DNA from: Gnetum montanum
Taxonomy: Eukaryota > Streptophyta > Gnetopsida > Gnetales > Gnetaceae
NCBI GenBank assembly: GCA_015680685.1
Contig: MNCI01007621.1
Coordinates: forward strand, 1,154,801-1,218,800
Length of the DNA: 64,000 nt
Direction: 5' to 3'
The notes below the pieces were generated by a model. The model did no database searches. It was given only the letters and a program-made list of their open reading frames with translations, and was not told the DNA's origin. Made by a program: the position numbers and the translations under genes. Below are positions 24,002 to 34,685 of this stretch, piece by piece; the first letter of the stretch is position 1, and every line of letters begins with the position of its first letter.

Positions 24002-25059
24002 GTCATGAATAAGAACTCTACATCATAAGGACTCAAGGAAATGAAATCTACAACAAATTACGAAAATGGAGACTTTGTAGGCAAGATGAAAGCATGGACA
24101 CATATGGATGAAAATGAAGACTACAAACCAAATGAAGATGCTCTAAGGATTGGAAAGAAGAAAAATCAATGAAAGAAAGCCTCAACAACTACAGCTAAAT
24201 AGTTAAGGAGACATCTCCAAGAAATAGTATATGTCTCAACCAAGAAGAATGGATTCACAAGAAAATGTCTTCAAAAAATAGAAGACATTCCCATTAAGAA
24301 GAAGCCATCTCCCAAGAGATGTCTCATTCTCCAAGGAGACCTCTCCAAAATTAAGGCTAAACTCATGTAGACATCCCAACTTCTAAGGAGACATTTACAC
24401 TAGTAATTAAATAGCTTTTGCATGAATTCCAACACATTTTGGGAAACTCCGAAGCCATAAGAAGACATCAAATTCTTGGGAATTATGCAAGACCTATCAA
24501 CATCAAAGCTATCCTTGTCTATTGTATGCTATTATACTTTTGTTCTTAATTATTTCATCATTTGCTTGATTGTAGTACTATGCTTCAAAGTACAAGGACC
24601 TATAATTTGAGTTACACACATTCCTTATTTTTTCTTTCTATTTCTCTATTTCTCTATGAGATTAATGTGCTTCTTGTAAGAAGCCATTGACATTAAGCTT
24701 GTCAGGATCCTACAGGATCTAGTGGTTTTGCAGCACCAAAACACTATGCAGCAAAGCTCAATTTTTGTACAGATTGTGGGATCTTCTAAACCATACTTTG
24801 AGCTTGTTGGAACCTTGCAAGGTTGGAAGATTTTGCAGCAACAAAACTCTTTGTAGCAAATTTTAAATCTTATAAAGGTTATGGTGTACTCAAAACCACA
24901 TTTTGAAATAAATAAAGTTTGCAAGTGTGCAAGGAATCTACCGTTCAAGTGTGGAGTATCCTAGTTAGGGAACCACATAATGTTTGCTATGTTTTGTGTT
25001 ACATGTTTGATTTCAATTGGGAAACTTATTAAACCCTCCTTCTAAGTTCTCGATCCTCA
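24002..25059 (+). repeat. 3' LTR of Element 3, right piece
   Basis: Starts with the second GTCAT copy and continues the LTR alignment with 12038-13108 up to GATCCTCA at 25052-25059. Confidence 0.85.
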
Positions 25060-26880
25060 AGATTTTCTTCAATAATATTTTTAACTATCTCTTAGATTAT
25101 TTTAGCACAGAAAGGAGTTCTTGTAAAATGTTACTACTATCAAATCTCTTCCAAAGTTTATCTCAAGCAACATAATCATAATCCTTAGAGAACTCAACAA
25201 AACAAATAAAAGTTGTATGTTTAGGCCTTTTTTCTTTCTCTACATAATAACACAAAGTCATTATATTATCTATGGTAGAATGATTCTTCCTAAAGCCTCC
25301 TTGTGACTAAGCATGAAAACATTGCATTTCTACTCATGAACTAATTGTATTCTCCAAAATAATATCCAAAAGGTTAGTAAAAATTAAATTTATTATAATC
25401 AATTGGTAATTATTAATATCTATCCTATCTCTTTTTTTGAAAAAAAAAAAGACTACTCAACTAGAACATCAAGAGTGATCCAAATCATGCTAAAGCCCTT
25501 TATTAAGAAGATTGCAAGCTACTTTCCACACTAATGGACCATCCCATTTAAGAATATCTACATATACTTCATTAACATCAATACATTTCCTAAAAGATAA
25601 TCTTTGGATTCTTGTAGAAACATCATCAAGGGATAACTCAAGAACACTAGAGTTATCTTACATAGTTGGGGAAGCCTCTTGATTAAAAAGGTCATTGAAA
25701 AAAGTTTGAATAATAGATAAGGAAAAACCCCAGCCATGTTACTATCTATCTCGAAATAAATTCCATAAGCTCTTTGAATTTGAGTGAAGCTCATGAATCA
25801 TTCTTTCATGCTCTTATTTAATAAACTTACTTTTTTTAAAATGAATGAGCTTTCTATAAATCATTAGCATTGAAACATCCAAATGTAAAGCTATAATATC
25901 TTTATGAGCTATCAAACAGTTCACATCAAATCAAGGTATTTTACAAGTAGGCTTCTTCTTAATTTTCACCTAAGTAGCTATAGAGAAAAGAACATTAGGC
26001 AAATCTAACTCATTATCATTGTCGACTAATAGATTAGCCACTTTTGTTTAAAAATCTTAACAAAGTTCTTCTATGAGACAACAACTTCTACATATCTTAT
26101 AATGAATATGATGAATTGAAGCAAGAATAGTAAATTTTAGGTAATGATGAGGAGATTCTAAAAGTCTTTTCCCCACTTAATGTTTTTTGTTGCATCTATA
26201 TTATCAAGAGTAGATAAGAGAATATCAATGCATGAGTTACCTTAGTGCCCAGTAAAAGTGAAATGAGAGAAGGATGAAAATTTTTAATACTATTAAGGAT
26301 TAAAAATCAAAGGAACTCTAAGAAATGAATACCCCTCTAATTTGTACTATGATCAACAAATGATCTTTTTTTAACTAAATAAAGCTATTCACTAAAGTTT
26401 AATTGGAAATTTCAAATAAGCTTTTGAATCTAACTTTGTCCAACATAAGCATTAAAATTGCCACAAAGAAAAACTTTACTAAGCCTAGAGAATTCTACAA
26501 CATCTTGACCTGGGTACTAAAAAGGATACTTTCATGAAAGATTAGTAGAACTATAGATAGAATAATCTCTAAAATAAAAATAACAATAAGATTATATAGG
26601 AAAAAAAGTAAAAAAAATATAAGCATAAGCCTTTAGATCTCAAGGATACATTTCCTTCATTTACATCTTATAGTTGATTATCTTTTTTCTCATCAACTAG
26701 TACCTTCTACTTTGAGAGATGTGGATAAAGCTTTACCTTCTATTTGATTTTCTGAAATAAGATATGATCTCTATACATAGTCATTTGAAGGATTTCTCCT
26801 CCTTAACATATGCATCTTAGTAACCATAATAAAATCCAAAGAACTAATATTCATATTAGTAATAAAACCCATCAACATAT
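25060..26880 (-). pseudogene. LINE (non-LTR retrotransposon), 5' half: endonuclease and N-terminal RT
   Basis: On the minus strand, about 26475-26440 reads VFLCGNFNAYVG, matching the GDFN motif of the apurinic-type endonuclease. About 26215-26190 reads CIDILLSTL, similar to the IDYIL block. RT starts near 25430 with INNYQLI (normally NYRPI), continues with QGGFRKNHSTIDNIMTL (about 25310-25260) and FVEFSKDYD (about 25205-25180, the first catalytic Asp region). Frames are broken by many stops. The RT then stops at the copia LTR edge (25059) and resumes at 11962. Confidence 0.8.
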
Positions 26881-27701
26881 CTTAGGGTTGATTCTTAGGC
26901 ACGTGTAATTAGTTACGACCATCGGGCTACTCCTCAAATCATTACTGTGGATCTAGATGCTCATGAAAATTCTAGTGCTCCCCTGACATAAGTGCTTCAT
27001 GATATTCAATTTCATATCCAAGGATCTCAAGGAAGAAATGCTTACTTTCCCTTCATGAAAGAATCATCATGGTCATAGGATGAAATACTAATTGAAGTTC
27101 CTTGCTGATTGATAAAATGAAACATTTTTAGATGGTACTCCAGCTGTCTACTCTTGTTCATAATGAATGTCTCATGATGAAAGAGTGAAAATGAACTAAA
27201 ATTAAAGTCCATGAATCTATAAGATTTCACTCATAAAAATTACCTCTTGTAGTTGGTACGTTCACCTTGGAAGTGGAACATCTAACCTAAGCATGGATCA
27301 ATTTCCAAGACATGTCTAGAAATCATTACATTTCTTTATAAATCCTCATTTATTCAAGATAAGAGAGATGAGAGCAAAAATAAATTATATTCCAAAGAAG
27401 AGTTATAATATAATAACTTACTTATCTTGTTAAAAAGGGTCCCAACCTTGAGGTTCTTTCTTATTCCACCAATTGGGATGTATCCTTCTTCATTATCTTC
27501 TAGACCCATAGTTCCTTACCTAGCTTGTTTCTTGAGTATAGGCTAGAAGGTCTCTTTCTCCATGTGGTTTTTCTTAAAAGCTTCCCTTGGATATCCATAT
27601 TCTTATCATGAGATATTATTTTATTATGCTTCCCTGGGTTTATCAAAGTAGCTTAATGTGGTCAATTTGAGACCAAGCCCACTCTTGTCATTTGAGCTTC
27701 T
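26881..27701 (-). other. Left flank of Element 4: partly copia-like, otherwise unassigned
   Basis: 27650-27701 on the minus strand reads SNDKSGLG-like residues (decayed) and aligns with 48062-48112, a copia gag segment. The rest, 26881-27640, shows no gene I can identify. Confidence 0.35.
27697..27701 (+). repeat. Target-site duplication of Element 4, left copy (CTTCT)
   Basis: CTTCT immediately before TGAAAACACC; the same five bases follow the 3' LTR at 47112-47116. Confidence 0.92.
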
Positions 27702-29545
27702 TGAAAACACCACAAAATTTTGGCCTAGCACTTTTAAACAGGACTCAAGCTAAGTCATCCCGCTGCCTAACATGAGTACACCATGACCAAACTTGAGAGC
27801 CTCCAAAACAACATGAAACAACATACAATTGAATAGGCAAAGTCCCCCTAGGGTCCACAGGCGACTGCTCCAACTCTTGGCATCTGGAATCTAGGGTTTC
27901 AAGCTCAAAATGCATGGTTTTTGCTGTATACACTTTGATCATGCTATGGTCACGCTACCCAGCATAAGACCAACGTGTGTACAGCATGACCAATCTTCTG
28001 GAGCCCCAAAATCAAGTCCAAACAGCCCAAATTCAAGCACATGGATCCTCCATGAGCTTCACCAATGTCCCCTACAGCTCCCAGCCTTCGAAACCTAGAA
28101 ATTTGAGCTTAGAATCACATGTTTTGAGCCACTTTCAGTTAGTCACACGGAGGTCATGCTGCATAGCCTGACCAAGTAAAAACAGGGCACATCAAGCAGT
28201 TTTAGGTTCAGTTTTGATATGAACTCAATCCCCAGGGGACAGGCAACAACTATACGGACCCTCAAGCTTTACAAAATCAAGATTTGAGATTCAAATATGT
28301 CATTTTAACTTGGTCATGTTGAGGTCACACTGAGGTCACGCTGCACAGTGTGACCACAGTATGACCAAAAAAGAGATGACCAAAACAGCATCAAGTTGGG
28401 CTCAAACTCAGCATCCAGACCACCTTAGAGAGTAGGCAGTAGTTGGAATTCAAGAAATAGGCATCAGACATCCAAATTTGGTTCAAAATGTGGCATTTCC
28501 ACTTGTCACGTTGAGGTCACACTGCACAGTGTGACCACAGTGTGACCAACCAAAAGAGACAAATCCAAGGCCAAATCAGCTCAAGTTCAATGTGCAGGAC
28601 CCCCTCAACATCAGGCATGTAGGTCCACTCTTGGAAATAGGTCTCAAAGGTCAAAAATGAATCCAAAATATATCATTTTTGTAGGACATGCCAGAGCATG
28701 CTAGGACATGCCAAAGCACGCCAGGACCATAGATCCAAAGGCCAAAGATCAAATTCTCTATTGTAACATAGCATTCTTTTTTCGTATTCTTTGAGCGTAT
28801 CAAGCTCTTACGCTATGAATTGCACATGCCAGCATAAGAATTGGTCACGTTGTACGTTGTAAAATGTCATGCATCTAGTCAGAACACAAATACCTATCAC
28901 CCAATCTGCATTTCTCTCACCCCACAGCCACAGATCTTCCTCCAGATCTGAATCCCAAGCCTGAAAATCCTATAAATACCCCATTTTTCTACTTAATCGG
29001 GGTTGGCAATTTTGGAGCAGGAAAATCAACCCTGAACGCAAACTTAGTCACGCTGAGCACTTGGGGCAATTTTGGTCATGCTGCACACCTGCAACTAGAA
29101 ACCTGCAATCTCCCAGCATTTGTACACCCTTCACAATGGGGCTAAACGTCCACCTTGCGATCAATCTGCAACTGCGTTCTAACCAGTGCGCTTTTTTGTA
29201 ATTGCCAATCAATACTTATAGTCATAATTTTTCCATCCATTGTTCTCTGTTTACGTAATTTACATTTGTTACAATTTTTGTTATCTTTTTTTACATTTTA
29301 TTTTCATCTTACCTTTCGTACGTTCGTTTACATTTTAGTTTGCATCCGTTTACGTATAACGTAGCGCATCGCAATAGCGTACGCTAGGGAAAGTCCTTGT
29401 TTGATCTACGCGTAGACCATTCAAGGCACTCTACCTTCGTTTTTCCAGCTTTCCCACATGCGAAGGTAGGGTCATCTGTATCTCTCGGGAGATCTTTCGG
29501 CATTGTTTTTCCTCCAGCCTTACACCAATGATTTCGGACAATACA
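27702..29545 (+). repeat. 5' LTR of Element 4
   Basis: 1844 bp from TGAAAACACC to ATACA. TATA box TATAAATA at 28971-28978. The U3 holds a perfect inverted repeat (28515-28536: GGTCACACTG, CA, then its exact complement) and near copies around 28150 and 28330. Compared with the 3' LTR it has about 20 extra bases near 28700 and a further indel near 28870. Confidence 0.95.
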
Positions 29546-29549
29546 GAAA

Positions 29550-29568
29550 TTGGCGCTAGAAGGAGGAC
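29550..29568 (+). promoter_or_regulatory. Primer-binding site of Element 4
   Basis: TTGGCGCTAGAAGGAGGAC starts four bases after the LTR end. This TTGGCGC-led sequence is the form seen in several Tat-lineage gypsy elements. I do not assign the tRNA. Confidence 0.75.
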
Positions 29569-30265
29569 CTGATTTCTGTTACGTTTGTTTGTCCAGCAGT
29601 TGCCCACAGCATCCTACGCCTTGTCCCAGTTTCAGACATTTTTCACAGCATCCAGCATCCTTCTCTCCCTTCTCAGACACTGTTCACAGCATCCTACACT
29701 CCGTTTTCTCTCTCAGATGCTGCCCTTAATGTCCAGATGCCATTCTGACCTACTAAACACATTCCTGCTTAACTCAAAGTGTCCAGCACTTAGGACCTAG
29801 CTTCCATACACTGTATCTAGCTTCTAGGCATTTTTCCTCAGTCCCAGATGCTGCATTCAGCATCCACATGCTATTCCCCTGTGCCAAATATTGTAGTTCA
29901 ACCTAACTGCACTCTGCATTTTAGTTTCCAAGCCACACACTATCCCTTAACTTTCACACGCTATGTTTGAGGCTGCCAGACTTCACACGCCACAATTCCA
30001 CCCTAGTCAATGCATGCTTCACTTGCAATCGTAGCCATACGTTATGCCCCTTTTATAACGCACGCTGTACTTCTTTATGCTGCTTACATAACTTATACGT
30101 TGTTCCTGTTTTTCACACGCTATATTCCCTCTTTATGCTGCTTCATCTCTTTCATACGCTAATCAATCTTTTCACATGCTACATTGTTCATAGGCTATTA
30201 ACTACACGTTGTTAACACTTACCACATATTTTCTCTCTCTTACGCTGCATCACCCGACATTGACA
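29569..30265 (+). other. 5' leader of Element 4
   Basis: No coding sequence is convincing. The stretch is rich in the words CACACGCTA and CAGATGCTG, which recur at irregular spacing (for example 29700-29730 and 30115-30190). Confidence 0.6.
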
Positions 30266-32800
30266 ATGGACCCCACACACACCAAAATCACAACCTTGCC
30301 CGTCTCCGACTTCGGTACCATAGTCTCAGATCCCGTCACCGCCACCGAGTCCATAGTTGCCCTTGCCAAGATGAACCCTCAAGGGCCACCTCGCCGGTCA
30401 CTGAGACTGCAAGGTAGAGACCCCACGTTTAGCATCCTAACACCCAAACAATATAACTTTATTTGTGTTAAAATCCAAGCTAACCTACCCATCGATCGCA
30501 CCAAAATGGAAGCAAAATGACATTACGAACTCAACTATAAGGGAGGCCATAACTTTATCCCTTCAGCATATGATGTAATTCCCCTTTCTAAATCCCACCA
30601 TGAACTCATATCCCAACTCCTCATGGCAAGGAACCAAACCTCACGCCAACCCACTATAGAGCCTCAAAACAGAGATGAGGAAGATGATTTCGTGGCTCAA
30701 TCCGAGCATGAGGATTCGTACCATACTCTCAGTCCACATATTTATGCGAACTCGTTATTCCACCCTTTCACGGGAGAGACCATGTCCCTTCACGCATTTA
30801 AAAGCACTCAAGCACATGTCTCTTAACAGGAAGCACCCACTCTCATTCCCACTCTCCCCATGACCAATACTCAATTTAATGCACCCATCTCTGTTATTCC
30901 TCCGGTCACCATGTTATCCCCTCTCCTATAAGTACAACCCCAACAACTCTCCTCTCAAACTAATGTAGGAGTGACCTTCCCATCCCAAGTAATTGGGATG
31001 CCATCTGTGATACCCGCTTCTACATCTACTCACTATATACCACAAGTGCAAATCCAAGGAACACCCTTCACTACTGCGACTCAACAAGTTTAGGGTGTTT
31101 CCTCTCAATTTGTAACTGGGCAGTGGCCCACATCTAGCATTCAACAATATCAACCGACTCATTACAGCATACCACCTACTATAATTCCATCCACGAACGT
31201 CCCTCAAGTACAACCATCAACAACTCAACAGTCATCATTCCCACCAACTGTACAGTAGTCTAACTTGTATAGCACTCAAACTAACCAACCTACTGCTCCA
31301 CCGAGTGCCCAAGAATGGGCCGAAGCCAAAAATATGATGCAAGAGCTCACTGATGAGGTAAAGTGCCTCAAAACCACTAACACTGAAGAGCTTAAAGTAT
31401 TGGACTTCTACCAAGATGATCCAATCAGTTCATCAGTGCCACCTTTAACTTTACCCAAGGGAGTTTTATTGCCTCAATTGACAAAATATAATGAAGAAGG
31501 AGACCCCAACGCCCACTTAGTAACATTCAGATTAGAATGTCTATTGCTTCAAGCTTGGCCCTATGCAATCCTACATGTGTTCGCCATGTCTTTAACCAAA
31601 AGAGCCTTAGACTGGTATAGAGCCTTACCCCGTAACTCTATATCCTCTCTAGAGGATCTATTACACCAATTTGTTACCAGGTTTAAGTACAACCTGAAGC
31701 CCAAAGAAACCTTAGAAAATTTGATCCAGGTAAAGCAAGCACCACTAGAACCTATGCAAAAGTTCATTTAGAGATGGAGTGCTGCACTTAATAAACTTCA
31801 CGAGCCAATCCTGAAAAAATACCTACTTATGATTCTTAAAGGAGCCATGAACGACTTCATTAAGTCAAAGCTCTACTATCTAAACGCTCGCACTCTGAGT
31901 CAAGCTTTTGTACAGATAAAGAACATAGAGGAGGCAGCCCAAAATAGTCATGACCCCGCTTATTCAGCCTTTAAAAATCAACACATGAAGAAAGACAAAG
32001 ACAAGGCTAAGGCAATAGTAGTAGCAATAACAGAGATGGCTCAACCCAACAACGCAGGATAGAAAGGGAAACAACCTACTATTCCCTTTAACTATGAGAG
32101 AACCACTCCCGCCCCCACACTCAAACCATCCTTCACGCAAACTACTAACACGGGTCACGCACATATATTTGAGAGAAAAGAGCTTGCTCAATATACACCA
32201 TTGCCTATGAAGCCTTCGTAACTACTAGATCAACTTTTAAAGGTTGGGGCCATCAAACATAAGCAGTTGTCTCCCGCGGCAGCCCAAAAACATGACCAAT
32301 ACTATGAATTGGCCAAAAACCCAAGCTTGGAAACACCGAATGAGACTCTCGTTCTGAGAGGCTTTAGGCTAGATATATTCTGCGAGTACCATCAATGAAA
32401 CGGGCACGGAACCGATTATTGTTTCACATGGAAACAAGACATACAACGTATGATCGATAGGGGTGAAATAACCTTCAATGAAGCTAACCCTGTAAAATCG
32501 CAAAATCAATCTATGGGCATGTATAAGGATTCCCTTAACACCAAGGAGGCTCCTTATGTGATCAACACAATACATGTCGACAACGAACAAGAAATACCCA
32601 AAAAAACCCTTTGCGATTCGTGTTCCTACAGTGTCAACACCATCTCCCCAACCCTCGTTTCCAACATATACATCCTCCACACCTTGAAAATTGTTCATCA
32701 TCTGGGTACCTCTCGCAGCAGTAACAACGAACGTACCCCCACAAACCAAACCCACTCCATTTGTAATCCGGATGTCCAAACACCTTGACGCTCACCACCA
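30266..32800 (+). pseudogene. gag of Element 4
   Basis: Starts MDPTHTKITTLPVSDFGT at 30266. An N-terminal region with an acidic patch and a Gln/Thr/Pro-rich linker precede the retrotransposon gag core (31430-31980), which includes LPQLTKYNEEGDPNAHL and ALDWYRALP. A zinc-knuckle-like motif FCEYHQ-stop-NGHGTDYC follows at about 32375-32430. The frame is the same from 30266 through the protease at 33470. It is broken by about ten stops but by no indel that I can see. Several stops are TAG, TAA or TGA next to Gln/Arg-rich context, consistent with C-to-T changes of CAG, CAA and CGA. Confidence 0.9.
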
Positions 32801-33247
32801 ATAGTTCCATCACAAACCCGCCCTATTCCATTTTTCATTCGGGTCCCGAAGTAACCAGATGTTCAAACCCCAATGGTTCCCTCACGCCCTTCATGAGGAC
32901 ACCTCATAGATAGGCTCACTAGGGAACGTCTGAAAAAAGGACATCATGGTTATGAGTTGGGGCTACCAAAATCCACTCCGCTAAACGCAATACCCATGGC
33001 TCTAACTACTAATGAACCAAGCATGAGTCACTAAGGTAAACGATCAGGAATGCCAGATGCATCGAACCCAACGACATCAGATGATAACACAAAGTCTCTT
33101 CCACAAGAGATACGAATGTTGGGTCCAATGGACCAAGTCTCAACAAACAAGAACATACCAAACAGCAAAGACTTGGCGAGTGTCCTATCCCAAGTTACAC
33201 ATGCCCTAAAATAAAAGAACACTTCTTTAAGCCTGTATGACCTAACG

Positions 33248-33815
33248 ATGACTTCTCAAGTACACCATAAAGCCCTAGTCTACATGCTAACTTCCATCCC
33301 TATTAATGAAGACTTACCTGCAACTGAACCATCCATTCATGCAGTAATATCTCCACATCAAAGATCAATGTCCACGTCACTAAGATTTCATGTGGATAAC
33401 ATTAAAACAGATGAAAAAATAGGAGAATTCACCACTGCACCTATGTTCATAACCATACAAGTCAACTAGTTTAAAATACATAGGGTGCATGTTGATGACG
33501 GGGTAGCCACAAACATAGTACCATTCCCCGTCATCGAACAATTAGGGCTCATAGAGTAGATAAAACCAACATCCACGACATTCCTAAAATCATTCAACGG
33601 ATCACATGTCATAGTAAAAGGAACACTCACTTTGGACTTCATAGCAGGGGACCAGTTCCCCACGTCAACCGAGTTTGTAGTCATAGATGAGATGCCAGGA
33701 TTTAACTTGATTTTGGGACGACCTTGATTAGCCCAATTAAAAGTGGTACCTCACCCATCCATCAAGAGATTCACTTACATTATGAAGGTGGTGAAATCAT
33801 TATACACGGTGACTC
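33248..33815 (+). pseudogene. Protease of Element 4
   Basis: VHVDDGVATNIVPFPVIEQLG (about 33487-33550) corresponds to the retropepsin active-site segment, with DDG in place of the usual D-T/S/N-G. FNLILGRP at about 33700 is the conserved C-terminal motif. It is in frame with gag, as in Tat elements. There are stops at 33468, 33559 and 33726. After this point the sense frame fades: 34006-34191 encodes an acidic segment, then no sense coding until 40150. Confidence 0.82.
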
Positions 33816-34685
33816 GGCTACATCCAACATCTCTTCACACGTAGGCACAAACCAAGGCTCAGAGGTTCAATTCGATGAATCTAAACAAGACAACACTACC
33901 CCTAAGCTTAAACAAGATGACACCACCGATGAGCCTAAATAAGACAATACACCAGATAAAACCCAAAGTGATAATCAACCTCCAAGCTGTGATCCCCTAG
34001 AAGACATGGAAACATTACAAAACATGGAAAAATTAGAACATGCTGACATAGAGGTCATTTCCTTAGATGTCTCATGGTCAGAATTACCATTTGACATAAC
34101 TAGCGAAGAAGACACTGAATATAGGATCACATCAACATGCCCTACTCCTAATGCCAAGTTTCAAAAAATAAAGAAGCTACTCAATAGTTAAAACTACCAC
34201 ACATCCGAAATGACAATAAACTACCAAGTGTTCGCAACGACGTTAAACTAGCCACGGTCAGGAATGGCCAGTTCCTCTTAAATTCACCGAAACAACTATA
34301 GTCTCCTCCTTTTCTTCCACAAAGATGCAATAGTCCATCACGACTTTAAAATGATGCGGATAGCTCGAAATAGCTTTAAACTAGAGCATAATACATTACC
34401 AATTTACCAAAATCCCGCTACATCATTATCATTTACATTTCACAAATTGCAATTTCCGTTTATCTTATGTTTACCGGTTACAATCCTAGTTTACATTTAC
34501 GTTCGCAAATAACCTCGAAAAGGGAAAACAAGATATATAAATATATGTAATACATAGTGTTAACGTGGAAATATGATGACAACATATTACACCATGCTCA
34601 TGTTACACTTGTCTTCACATATTCCAAAACAACAAAATACAAACTAACAAAAAAATTTCAAGACTAACAAGACTGACAAGCCAAA
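33816..34685 (+). other. Spacer after the protease of Element 4
   Basis: 33816-34191 keeps acidic, Asp/Glu/Thr-rich coding-like sequence. 34200-34400 has several diverged copies of a word ending in TTAAACTAG or TAAACTA (for example ACGTTAAACTAGCC at about 34240), also found at 39900-40000 and 43930-44130. 34400-34685 is AT-rich and unassigned. Confidence 0.5.

Larger units (their letters stand above)
11963..25059 (+). mobile_element. Element 3: Ty1/copia-type element with gag but no recognisable pol, interrupted by Element 2
   Basis: LTRs at 11963-13108 and 16400-16478 plus 24007-25059 share long runs of sequence (for example ACATCATAAGGACTCAAGGA at about 12055 and 24021). An initiator-tRNA-Met PBS follows the 5' LTR, and a copia-type gag with a CCHC knuckle follows that. 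The 2.3 kb after gag shows no RT or integrase that I can defend. Without Element 2 the element is about 5.6 kb, much of it LTR. It sits inside a LINE. I see no convincing target-site duplication, which fits an old insertion. Confidence 0.8.

Noticed and set aside
28500-28760. CRISPR-like spaced repeats in the Tat LTR
   Set aside because: The GGTCAC-type words are irregularly spaced and lie in a plant LTR.
32369-32779. 136-codon minus-strand frame in gag of Element 4
   Set aside because: The plus strand carries the zinc-knuckle motif in register with gag; the reverse frame has no family features.
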